Positions 17,437 through 23,660 are shown, counted from the stretch's first letter. The stretch is DNA of 32,256 nt from an uncultured Bacteroidota bacterium (GCA_903929425.1 CAIYUO010000049.1:1-32256), one strand, 5' to 3'. Numbers and translations: made by a program. Notes: a model not told the origin generated them from the sequence alone.

Positions 17437-17444
17437 CAAATATA
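17437..17444 (-). promoter_or_regulatory. -7 box of the aromatic operon promoter
   Basis: The minus strand reads TATATTTG, an exact TAnnTTTG match, 7 bases before the leader peptide ATG. Transcription would start about 4 bases before that ATG. No exact TTTG -33 box is seen; the -33 region is occupied by one copy of a 12-bp direct repeat. Confidence 0.7.
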
Positions 17445-17472
17445 GGCTAAAATGCCCTATTATAGGCTAAAA
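17441..17472. repeat. Pair of 12-bp direct repeats over the aromatic operon promoter
   Basis: TATAGGCTAAAA occurs at 17441-17452 and again at 17461-17472, identical in all 12 bases and exactly 20 bp apart, about two helical turns. One copy overlaps the -7 box and the other covers roughly -28 to -39 of the inferred start. This could be a repressor or activator operator, or an unusual core promoter arrangement. Confidence 0.6.
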
Positions 17473-17520
17473 CAGTAAAGTTTTTTACATTTTACTAACA
17501 AATATTAGTGTTTTGTGTTT

Positions 17521-17550
17521 TTTGCCGACGCCAAATTTTATATATTTTTG
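17521..17550 (+). promoter_or_regulatory. Bacteroidota sigma-A promoter for a 28-codon ORF
   Basis: TTTG at 17521-17524 and TATTTTTG at 17543-17550 are separated by 18 bases, a good match to the TTTG-N17-23-TAnnTTTG consensus. It faces the small ORF starting at 17567 and is divergent from the aromatic operon promoter. Confidence 0.65.
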
Positions 17551-17566
17551 TAGAAAATAACCCATT

Positions 17567-17653
17567 ATGAATAAAGAAGTAGGTCAAGTTTTATTTGCAT
17601 GCATCACTTATATCGTTTTATTAGAGCTAATATTAATTTTCGCCTCTAGATAA
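17567..17653 (+). CDS. Putative 28-residue single-span membrane peptide
   Basis: A very short frame, 28 residues, with a hydrophilic start (MNKEVGQ) and a continuous hydrophobic stretch from about residue 8 to 26 (LLELILIFA near the end), ending SR. It has one predicted membrane helix and a Glu (E20) inside it. A consensus-quality promoter lies 16 bases upstream and a GC-rich hairpin begins 6 bases after the stop. No recognised family. The promoter makes it more credible than a random ORF, but translation is unproven. Confidence 0.42.
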   Translation: MNKEVGQVLFACITYIVLLELILIFASR

Positions 17654-17680
17654 AAAAAGCCCCCCGTGGAAACGGGCGGC
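17652..17680 (-). terminator. Terminator of the small lipoprotein transcript (possibly bidirectional)
   Basis: The stem GCCCCCCGT / ACGGGCGGC (one C-C mismatch) with a GGAA loop on the plus strand has seven A on its left side, so on the minus strand it ends with a U-run and should terminate the lipoprotein mRNA. On the plus strand only TTT follows, so stopping the 28-codon ORF transcript there would be weaker. Confidence 0.8.
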
Positions 17681-17690
17681 TTTAACGATT

Positions 17691-17733
17691 GCTTGCCATA
17701 TGAAAATTGTTCGATAACTATTGGTTGGCAAGC
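17691..17733 (-). other. Inverted repeat in the 3' region of the lipoprotein transcript
   Basis: GCTTGCCA at 17691-17698 and TGGCAAGC at 17726-17733 form an 8-bp perfect inverted repeat around a 27-base interior. It lies between the lipoprotein stop and its terminator, inside a roughly 130-base 3' untranslated stretch. It may be an mRNA stability element or part of a 3'-derived small RNA; no function can be read from the sequence. Confidence 0.4.
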
Positions 17734-17781
17734 TTTGTAACTAGATTTCTCCAATTAGGACCAATAGCCCAATGAGTTTAA

Positions 17782-17958
17782 TTACTTCTTTGCAGCAGAA
17801 TCAACTTTTACAGTAGAATCAGCTTTTACAGCAGCAGTGTCTACAGTTGTTGCAGCAGAATCAACAGTTGTTGCAGCAGAATCAGTCTTAGTTTCAGTTG
17901 AAGCACCACCACAAGCAGCTAATGCAGCGATAGCGAAAATTGCGAATACTTTTTTCAT
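17782..17958 (-). CDS. Small repeat-containing lipoprotein
   Basis: A 58-residue exported lipoprotein. The N-terminus MKKVFAIFAIAALAAC is a lipoprotein signal with lipobox LAAC and acylated Cys16, followed by GG. The mature part is about 43 residues of Ala, Thr, Asp, Ser, Val and Lys with tandem units DSAATTV, DSAATTV, DTAAV and a KADSTVKVDSAAKK tail. It is low-complexity, probably disordered and extended in the periplasm or at the surface. It is transcribed divergently from the ECF sigma gene and shares its upstream motif, so it may belong to that sigma factor's regulon. No enzymatic function is suggested. Confidence 0.8.
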   Translation of the reverse strand: MKKVFAIFAIAALAACGGASTETKTDSAATTVDSAATTVDTAAVKADSTVKVDSAAKK

Positions 17959-17987
17959 TTGGAAAGGTTTTAATTGTTTATTTATAT

Positions 17988-18017
17988 TATTAATACATGA
18001 TTGAATAAAAGGTAACC
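17988..18017 (-). promoter_or_regulatory. Candidate ECF-type promoter of the lipoprotein gene
   Basis: On the minus strand GGTTACCTTTTAT is followed by GTATTAATA, 21 bases from start to start. The same two blocks at the same spacing occur upstream of the sigma gene on the other strand. The inferred mRNA start is about 20-25 bases before the lipoprotein ATG. Confidence 0.55.
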
Positions 18018-18062
18018 CCTGATTTCAAAAAATTCTAAAAAAAATAAAAATTAGTCATTTTG

Positions 18063-18092
18063 GGTTACTTTTATCCCCTCAAAGTATTAATA
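18063..18092 (+). promoter_or_regulatory. Candidate autoregulatory ECF-type promoter of the sigma gene
   Basis: GGTTACTTTTAT followed by GTATTAATA, 21 bases start to start, repeats the motif of the divergent lipoprotein promoter. The second block ends only 2 bases before the TTG start, so the transcript would be leaderless or the true start lies slightly downstream. Confidence 0.5.
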
Positions 18093-18094
18093 TA

Positions 18095-18661
18095 TTGAAA
18101 GCTGAATACAACGAAACAGCCTTATTAAAAGGGCTAGCTAATAATGACTCGAAAGTGGTGGAAACCCTTTATAAAAGTCATTTTAGTACGATTCAGCATT
18201 TTATTGAAAATAACAATGGCTCTTTTGATGATGCTAGGGATATTTTTCAAGAAGCAATGATCACATTGTACGAAAAGGTACAAAATGAATCATTCTCATT
18301 AACCTGTCAAATCAAAACCTATTTATTTTCAATTTGCAAGCATTTATGGCTTAAGCGTTTGCACCAAATGGGAAAATATAGTTCACCATTAAGTGTCAAC
18401 GAGGAAATCATATCAGTAGAGACTGATATGGAAGAATTTGAAAAAAAAGATGCTGCATTTGCAATCATGCACAGAGCATTGAATAGCCTTGGTGAACCAT
18501 GCAAAAGTTTATTAGAGGGTTATTATTTGAATAAAAAAGGAATGCAGGAGTTAGCGGAAGCGTTTGGGTATACCAACTCAGACAATGCCAAAAACCAGAA
18601 ATATAAATGTTTGCTGCGTTTGAAAAAACTATTCTTTGCGCAATATAACATTGGAGATTAA
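18095..18661 (+). CDS. ECF-type RNA polymerase sigma factor
   Basis: A 188-residue sigma-70 family protein with only regions 2 and 4. Region 2 (about 20-95) includes LYKSHFSTIQHFI and the DARDIFQEAMITLYEK promoter-recognition helix. Region 4 (about 125-185) has a helix-turn-helix in GMQELAEAFGYTNSDNAKNQKYKCLLRLKKLF, in the style of Bacteroidota ECF factors. The start is TTG at 18095; no ATG fits, and GTG at 18155 is the main alternative but would trim the N-terminal ALLKGLANNDSK segment usual in relatives. It is followed 11 bases later by an anti-sigma-like/protease fusion, its likely regulator. Confidence 0.9.
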   Translation: MKAEYNETALLKGLANNDSKVVETLYKSHFSTIQHFIENNNGSFDDARDIFQEAMITLYEKVQNESFSLTCQIKTYLFSICKHLWLKRLHQMGKYSSPLSVNEEIISVETDMEEFEKKDAAFAIMHRALNSLGEPCKSLLEGYYLNKKGMQELAEAFGYTNSDNAKNQKYKCLLRLKKLFFAQYNIGD

Positions 18662-18672
18662 CCACGAATAGC

Positions 18673-19794
18673 ATGAAACTAATGGACGACATACAATTAT
18701 TGGAGACGATTGAAAGGTACTTAACTGGGGAAATGAATCCCTCAGAGACTGCACAATTTGAATTGTTGCGTCAACAAACTCCTGAAATTGATCAAATGGT
18801 TGTGGAACATAGCATGTTTTTACAGGAGATGAATATTTATGCAAATCGAATTAATTTTTCAAAGGTTTCCGAATCCACTTTCAATAAATTACTTGATCAA
18901 GGCGAATGGGCCCCAAAGGAGGAACAATCAACTTCGTTTAAGATTATACAATTGTGGAGTAAGTATAAAAAAGTAACTGCTATTGCGGCTTCTGTTGGTG
19001 GATTTATCGCCTTATTTACTGCCTCTTTAATTGTTTATATTTCACCAATTTTAAATGGTTCTCAAGTATTACAATTAAGCAAAGCCATTGAAAATATTGA
19101 AAAAAAGCAACAAGCTCAAGGTCATTTGTTAAATGAGGTAAAAACAAAAATGCCTGAAAATGCAACTTTAATAAGTGGCGGTTCTGGATTTTTAATTGAT
19201 AAAAAAGGTTATATCATTACCAACGCACACGTTTTAAAAGGAAATAGTGCCATTGTTATTAATAGTCTTGGTCAGGAATTAAATGCAACCATTGTATATG
19301 CTGATAAAATAACAGATTTAGCTTTAATTAAAATTACAGACGCTGATTTTAAACAACCTAAAAATTTACCTTACTCTATTCGAACGAAATCAACTGAATT
19401 GGGTGAAGAAATTTTTACACTCGGTTATCCTCGTAATGATAATGACATTGTTTATGGTAAAGGATATTTAAGTGCTCAGTCAGGTTTTGAAGGAGATAGT
19501 AATGCTTACCAAATTCAAATAAGTGCAAATCCTGGATATTCTGGAGCACCTATCTTTAATAATAATGCTGAAATTATTGGCATCATCAATACTAGACAAA
19601 AGCAGGCTGAAGGTGTTGCATTCGCTATTAAAGCATCAAGAATAGATGATCTGGTGGAAGCTGCTCAAATACAAAACAAAGAAGATAAAAGTTTGAAAAC
19701 TTTAAACCATTCAGGGTTACTGAAAAAACAAAGTAAGTATAGAAAAATTGGTGATATAAAGAATTTTATTTTCAATATCCGATCTTATAATTAG
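18673..19794 (+). CDS. Membrane-anchored anti-sigma-like / HtrA-type serine protease fusion
   Basis: A 373-residue single-pass protein. Residues 1-90 are cytoplasmic and resemble Bacteroidota anti-sigma N-termini (ETIERYLTGEMNPSETAQFELL). A membrane helix spans about 101-125. A short coiled stretch (about 130-160) leads to a trypsin-like S1C domain (about 165-330) on the outer side. The catalytic triad is intact: H186 (ITNAHV), D215 (DLALIKI), S290 (NPGYSGAP, a variant of GNSGGP). There is no PDZ domain; the 40-residue C-terminal tail is basic. Being 11 bases after an ECF sigma gene, it probably holds that sigma factor at the membrane, with the protease responding to or acting in the periplasm. 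The anti-sigma role is inferred; the protease fold is clear. Confidence 0.85.
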   Translation: MKLMDDIQLLETIERYLTGEMNPSETAQFELLRQQTPEIDQMVVEHSMFLQEMNIYANRINFSKVSESTFNKLLDQGEWAPKEEQSTSFKIIQLWSKYKKVTAIAASVGGFIALFTASLIVYISPILNGSQVLQLSKAIENIEKKQQAQGHLLNEVKTKMPENATLISGGSGFLIDKKGYIITNAHVLKGNSAIVINSLGQELNATIVYADKITDLALIKITDADFKQPKNLPYSIRTKSTELGEEIFTLGYPRNDNDIVYGKGYLSAQSGFEGDSNAYQIQISANPGYSGAPIFNNNAEIIGIINTRQKQAEGVAFAIKASRIDDLVEAAQIQNKEDKSLKTLNHSGLLKKQSKYRKIGDIKNFIFNIRSYN

Positions 19795-19813
19795 TGCGAA
19801 TAATGATGATCAT

Positions 19814-19847
19814 AAAAAAAGGAGTCTTCAAAAAGACTCCTTTTTTT
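19814..19847. terminator. Bidirectional terminator between convergent genes
   Basis: An 8-bp stem GGAGTCTT / AAGACTCC with loop CAAA is flanked by seven A on the left and seven T on the right, so it can stop transcription from both the protease gene (+) and the nucleotidyltransferase gene (-). Confidence 0.93.
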
Positions 19848-19885
19848 ATACATTCCATTGACACTAGCTTATATGATTAGGGATA

Positions 19886-20785
19886 CTACCATAATTTATT
19901 TGGATAAAGCTTTGCCTTTACCAAAGCGTCGATATTTGCTTTAACCATTGGCGCATCTTCCTTATAAGTTACGCCAAACCATTTAGCATTTGTCGGAATG
20001 ACTTTAACATCGCCTAAACCTAATTTTGAAAATTGTCCAGTTACCACTGGTATATAAAATTCAGACTTTAATTCCATGCCCTGCTTGTCTAAAAAAGAAT
20101 CGAATTCCGATTCACATAAGTCAATGAAATTTGGAGCGAAGCACATGAAATTCATACTCACTCTAGTATTTTCAGCCAAAGGAGTTTCAACACCATCTTC
20201 TTCAAATACAATCACACCATCCTTTCTATAAATTTTAGTGCGTTCATTTATATTGGTTAAAACATTGTTGTCATCCATACTGCAAACACCTCGACTAACA
20301 GTTCCATTTTCACTTAATGTATTGGATAACTCATATCCTAAAATACAATAGGTTTTATCATTACACTCATTTGTTAAAAATGAATAGGCTTGCTCAAAAG
20401 CTTCCTTTCCATAATAGTCGTCGGCATTGATAACTGCGAATGGTTCATGCACCATTCCTTTTGTACATAAAACTGCATGTGCCGTTCCCCAAGGTTTGGT
20501 TCTTTCAGGATTTACATTCTTTGAATCAGTGAATTTATGCAAGGCTTGGTAAACATATTCTGTTTTGATTTTACCATTTAATTTAGGCTCAAAGCTTTCT
20601 TTAAATGCTTCCGCAAAATCTTCTCTAATAATAAATACAACTTTTCCGAATCCTGCTCTTATGGCATCATAAATCGAATAATCCATAATAGTTTCTCCGC
20701 TAGGACCAAAACCTTCTGTTTGTTTTTGACTACCATATCTACTTGCCATACCTGCTGCCAAAATCACTAATGTTGGTGCACTCAT
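19886..20785 (-). CDS. Sugar-phosphate nucleotidyltransferase family protein
   Basis: A 299-residue cytoplasmic enzyme of the GT-A-like nucleotidyltransferase fold. The nucleotide-binding N-terminus reads LVILAAGMASRYGSQKQ (7-23), a slightly altered LAAGxGxR motif. It is followed by GPSGETIMDYSIYDAIRAGFGKVVFIIR and the metal-binding region AVINADDYYGKEAF near 117-130. Such enzymes make NDP-sugars for envelope glycans, but the base and sugar cannot be told from sequence. No kinase or glycan genes lie next to it. A TATTTTTG box on the minus strand (20833-20840) lies about 47 bases upstream and may be its promoter. Confidence 0.8.
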   Translation of the reverse strand: MSAPTLVILAAGMASRYGSQKQTEGFGPSGETIMDYSIYDAIRAGFGKVVFIIREDFAEAFKESFEPKLNGKIKTEYVYQALHKFTDSKNVNPERTKPWGTAHAVLCTKGMVHEPFAVINADDYYGKEAFEQAYSFLTNECNDKTYCILGYELSNTLSENGTVSRGVCSMDDNNVLTNINERTKIYRKDGVIVFEEDGVETPLAENTRVSMNFMCFAPNFIDLCESEFDSFLDKQGMELKSEFYIPVVTGQFSKLGLGDVKVIPTNAKWFGVTYKEDAPMVKANIDALVKAKLYPNKLW

Positions 20786-20832
20786 TGTACTAGATTTATA
20801 TTTTGTATTTTTACTTGATAAAATACAGTCAG

Positions 20833-20840
20833 CAAAAATA
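20833..20840 (-). promoter_or_regulatory. Candidate -7 box for the nucleotidyltransferase gene
   Basis: The minus strand reads TATTTTTG (TAnnTTTG consensus), 47 bases before the ATG. No clear -33 element is visible, so support is moderate. Confidence 0.4.
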
Positions 20841-20866
20841 GCTGTTTTTCATTAAAAAGTAAAAGA

Positions 20867-21787
20867 TTGGACGCTAATCCTACTATTGAATCTATCCCCT
20901 TTTGGAGTAACCTTACCATTCAGGTTGACACGCTTCGTTTAGATTTAATCCACCCTATTGTAAGTGGCAATAAATGGTACAAACTTAAATACTATTTTAA
21001 AGAAGCTCGAGCAACAAATGCTAAAAAAATAGCAAGTTTTGGTGGCCCCTACTCCAACCATTTAGTAGCACTTGCATATTTTGCTAAGTTAAATGGCTTA
21101 AAAAGCATGGGGTATATGCGTTGTAATGAAGGCGAACCCATTACAACTAGCATGCAAGAAGCAATTTCATACGGCATGGAAATAATATACTTAGGGAGAA
21201 CCTCATTTCAGGAAAAGAAAACCAAATTATTATTTGATCAAAAAACAAATAAACATACTGAAATATATTTTATAGATGAAGGAGGTTATGGAACGATAGG
21301 CGCAAAAGGTGCTTCAACTATCATTAGCGATTGGGAAAATACAAAATTAAATAACCGTGATGGAAACCCGATTCATGCATATGATTATATTGTTTGTGCA
21401 GTAGGCACTGGAACAATGATTGCAGGCATTATAAATGCAGCAGCAGTAAATCAAAATATATTGGGTATTCCTGTTTTAAAAAATGAAGGGTCAATTAAGG
21501 AAGAAATAAAATATTTATTGGAAAATAAAGACGCCGCTTTTTCGCTTTTACATGATTATCACCAAGGAGGTTATGCAAAAACAACACCTGAACAAATTCA
21601 ATTTATGAATCGCTTATGGGATCATTCGAAAGTGCCTACCGATATTGTATATACCGGAAAATTATTTTATGCGACAGCTCAATTAATACAACTAAATTAT
21701 TTCAAACAAGGTAGTAAGGTGCTAATCATTCATAGCGGTGGTTTGCAAGGGAACCAATCCCTTGAAAAAGGAGTGCTTCACTATTAG
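20867..21787 (+). CDS. PLP-dependent deaminase, ACC deaminase / D-cysteine desulfhydrase family
   Basis: A 306-residue fold-type II PLP enzyme. The PLP lysine is expected at K36 in SGNKWYKLKYY, matching the GNKxRKLE motif of the family, followed by the ASFGGPYSNHLVALAY substrate/cofactor loop (56-71) and the AVGTGTMIAGI phosphate-binding glycines. Members either deaminate 1-aminocyclopropane-1-carboxylate or split D-cysteine into pyruvate, H2S and ammonia; D-cysteine desulfhydrase activity is more common in Bacteroidota annotations, but the substrate cannot be fixed here. The start is TTG; there is no in-frame ATG upstream and the next in-frame ATG is too far downstream. Confidence 0.85.
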   Translation: MDANPTIESIPFWSNLTIQVDTLRLDLIHPIVSGNKWYKLKYYFKEARATNAKKIASFGGPYSNHLVALAYFAKLNGLKSMGYMRCNEGEPITTSMQEAISYGMEIIYLGRTSFQEKKTKLLFDQKTNKHTEIYFIDEGGYGTIGAKGASTIISDWENTKLNNRDGNPIHAYDYIVCAVGTGTMIAGIINAAAVNQNILGIPVLKNEGSIKEEIKYLLENKDAAFSLLHDYHQGGYAKTTPEQIQFMNRLWDHSKVPTDIVYTGKLFYATAQLIQLNYFKQGSKVLIIHSGGLQGNQSLEKGVLHY

Positions 21788-21805
21788 GACATGCAAAAAA
21801 AATTA

Positions 21806-22519
21806 CTACCCTTCCACCAATTCGCAATCAAAAATGAGTTGAAAATGTTTTTTAATTTTCTCTTTTACTTCCGAATAATTCACTTTATAACCCAATTCCT
21901 TTTCTAAGGAGGTAACAGTTTTTCCTTGAATACCGCAAGGAACAATATATTCAAAATGAGATAAATTAGGATTAACATTTAAAGCAAAGCCATGCATGGT
22001 TATCCAACGGCTGCATTTTATGCCCATTGCACAAATTTTTCTTGCCATGAAAGGATCATTAGGTTGTAACCAAACTCCTGTTTCTCCTGTACTCCTCTCC
22101 CCTGTTAAACCATACTCTGCAATGGTGTCTATTATTACTTGCTCTAAACTTCTTAAATACCAACCTAGATCTGTTTTAAATTTATCCAAATCTAAAATGG
22201 GATAGCCAACCAATTGTTGAGGTCCATGATAAGTAATATCTCCGCCCCTATTAATATGAAAAAACTCAATCCCAATTTTTTGTAAATGTTCCTCAGACAC
22301 TAAAACGTGTTCCCTTTTTCCATTTTTTCCTAAAGTAAAAACAGGTGGATGCTCCACAAATAATAAACGATGTTCAGTTGCAGTTTGCTTTACATCTTCA
22401 TCCCTTTCCCTTGCCTTAGATTTGATTTGCGTGTTTTTAGCCAAAAGCTCCTCCTGATAATCCCAGGTTGGTTGATATGATTTTACCGCTAAATCCTCGA
22501 AATACACTTTTTGACGCAT
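21806..22519 (-). CDS. lipB: Lipoyl(octanoyl) transferase (LipB)
   Basis: A 237-residue cytoplasmic enzyme that moves octanoate from acyl carrier protein to lipoyl domains of 2-oxoacid dehydrogenases and the glycine cleavage H protein. Family blocks RGGDITYHGPQQLVGYPI (91-108), GVW, ARKICAMGIK with catalytic K168, and HGFALNVNPNL are present. The thioester cysteine is C195 in IVPCGIQGKTVTSL. Residues 30-50 hold a charged insertion (QIKSKARERDEDVKQ). It is divergent from rluD across only 44 bases, with a TAACTTTG box 4 bases before its ATG. Confidence 0.95.
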   Translation of the reverse strand: MRQKVYFEDLAVKSYQPTWDYQEELLAKNTQIKSKARERDEDVKQTATEHRLLFVEHPPVFTLGKNGKREHVLVSEEHLQKIGIEFFHINRGGDITYHGPQQLVGYPILDLDKFKTDLGWYLRSLEQVIIDTIAEYGLTGERSTGETGVWLQPNDPFMARKICAMGIKCSRWITMHGFALNVNPNLSHFEYIVPCGIQGKTVTSLEKELGYKVNYSEVKEKIKKHFQLIFDCELVEG

Positions 22520-22523
22520 GGAA

Positions 22524-22531
22524 CAAAGTTA
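22524..22531 (-). promoter_or_regulatory. -7 box of lipB, near-leaderless
   Basis: TAACTTTG on the minus strand matches TAnnTTTG exactly and ends 4 bases before the lipB ATG, so the mRNA is expected to begin at or next to the start codon. Confidence 0.6.
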
Positions 22532-22551
22532 CAAACTAAGCAGCAATAACT

Positions 22552-22559
22552 TACTTTTG
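22552..22559 (+). promoter_or_regulatory. -7 box of rluD, near-leaderless
   Basis: TACTTTTG matches TAnnTTTG exactly and ends 4 bases before the rluD ATG, mirroring the lipB box on the other strand of the same 44-base gap. Confidence 0.6.
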
Positions 22560-22563
22560 CAAT

Positions 22564-23613
22564 ATGTCAACTGAACAAGATTTAATACAAGACGAAAACA
22601 GCGAGGAAGTTTATGAGAAACTGACGTTTATGGTAGATAAAGGTCAGGAGCCAATGCGTATAGACAAATGGGTCCAAATGCGAATTGAAGGCATGACCCG
22701 TAGCAAACTACAAAACGGAATTGAAGGTGGTTTTTTGACAGTGAATGGAAAAGTAGTGAAAAGCAATTACAAAACTCGACCAGGTGACGAAGTTACTTAC
22801 ATGAGTTATGTGAACCCGGAATATACCGAGTTGAAACCGGAGCAAATGGATTTAAAAATTGTTTATGAAGATGATGCTGTTATGGTTATCAATAAACCAT
22901 CCAATATGGTTGTGCATCCTGGAATTGGAAATTATACTGGCACCTTACTAAATGGAGTTGCCTATCATTTACTTTCACAAAATCCAACACTAAACGAAGA
23001 AGTGTTACCTCGATTTGGTTTAGTACATAGAATTGATAAAAACACAACTGGTTTAATTGTATTAGCCAAAACTGCTGAAGCAGCAAGTCATTTGGCAAAA
23101 CAATTTTTCAATCATACGGTAGAAAGAAAATATGTTGCCTTGGTTTGGGGAGACATGGAACAAGATGAGGGAACTGTGAACGCTCATATTGCTCGTCATA
23201 AAACGTTTAGAAAAATGTTTGATGCCTACCCTGAAGGAGATGTAGGCAAACATGCAATCACGCATTATAAAGTAATTGAAAGATATAATTACACTACCCT
23301 AGTTTCTTGTATTTTAGAAACAGGACGTACGCACCAAATTCGAGTACACATGAAACACATTGGACACACTTTGTTTAACGACAACGAGTATGGTGGTGAT
23401 CGTATTTTAAAAGGAACTATTTATACAAAGTACAAGCAGTTTGTTGACAACTGTTTTGAAGCTTGTCCAAGATGTGCATTACATGCTGCAACCCTTGGGT
23501 TTGTTCATCCTACCACAAATGAAATAATGCGTTTTGATAGTGCACTTCCATCAGACATGGAAGCAGCGATTACAAAATGGAAAAATTACAAATCAGCTGC
23601 GCATCAGCTTTAA
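22564..23613 (+). CDS. rluD: Ribosomal large subunit pseudouridine synthase (RluD-like)
   Basis: A 349-residue RNA-modifying enzyme of the RluA family, expected to convert uridines in 23S rRNA (helix 69 in RluD) to pseudouridine. An N-terminal S4 RNA-binding domain (about 31-85, MRIDKWVQMRIEGMTRSKLQ) precedes the synthase domain. The catalytic aspartate is D158 in HRIDKNTTGLIVLAKT. The downstream TGRTHQIRVHMKHIGHTLFND block is also typical. It carries a short insertion with two cysteines (FEACPRCALHAATLGF). The exact target site is inferred from similarity to RluD rather than RluC. Confidence 0.93.
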   Translation: MSTEQDLIQDENSEEVYEKLTFMVDKGQEPMRIDKWVQMRIEGMTRSKLQNGIEGGFLTVNGKVVKSNYKTRPGDEVTYMSYVNPEYTELKPEQMDLKIVYEDDAVMVINKPSNMVVHPGIGNYTGTLLNGVAYHLLSQNPTLNEEVLPRFGLVHRIDKNTTGLIVLAKTAEAASHLAKQFFNHTVERKYVALVWGDMEQDEGTVNAHIARHKTFRKMFDAYPEGDVGKHAITHYKVIERYNYTTLVSCILETGRTHQIRVHMKHIGHTLFNDNEYGGDRILKGTIYTKYKQFVDNCFEACPRCALHAATLGFVHPTTNEIMRFDSALPSDMEAAITKWKNYKSAAHQL

Positions 23614-23641
23614 ATCTCTTTTATAAAAAATAAAGAGATTT
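23612..23641 (+). other. AT-rich hairpin right after rluD
   Basis: AAATCTCTTT and AAAGAGATTT form a 10-bp perfect inverted repeat beginning within the rluD stop codon, with a short T-rich tail. It may help 3' end formation or protect the mRNA; the stronger terminator lies just beyond it. Confidence 0.5.
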
Positions 23642-23660
23642 TTAATCTTCAATAAAAAAA

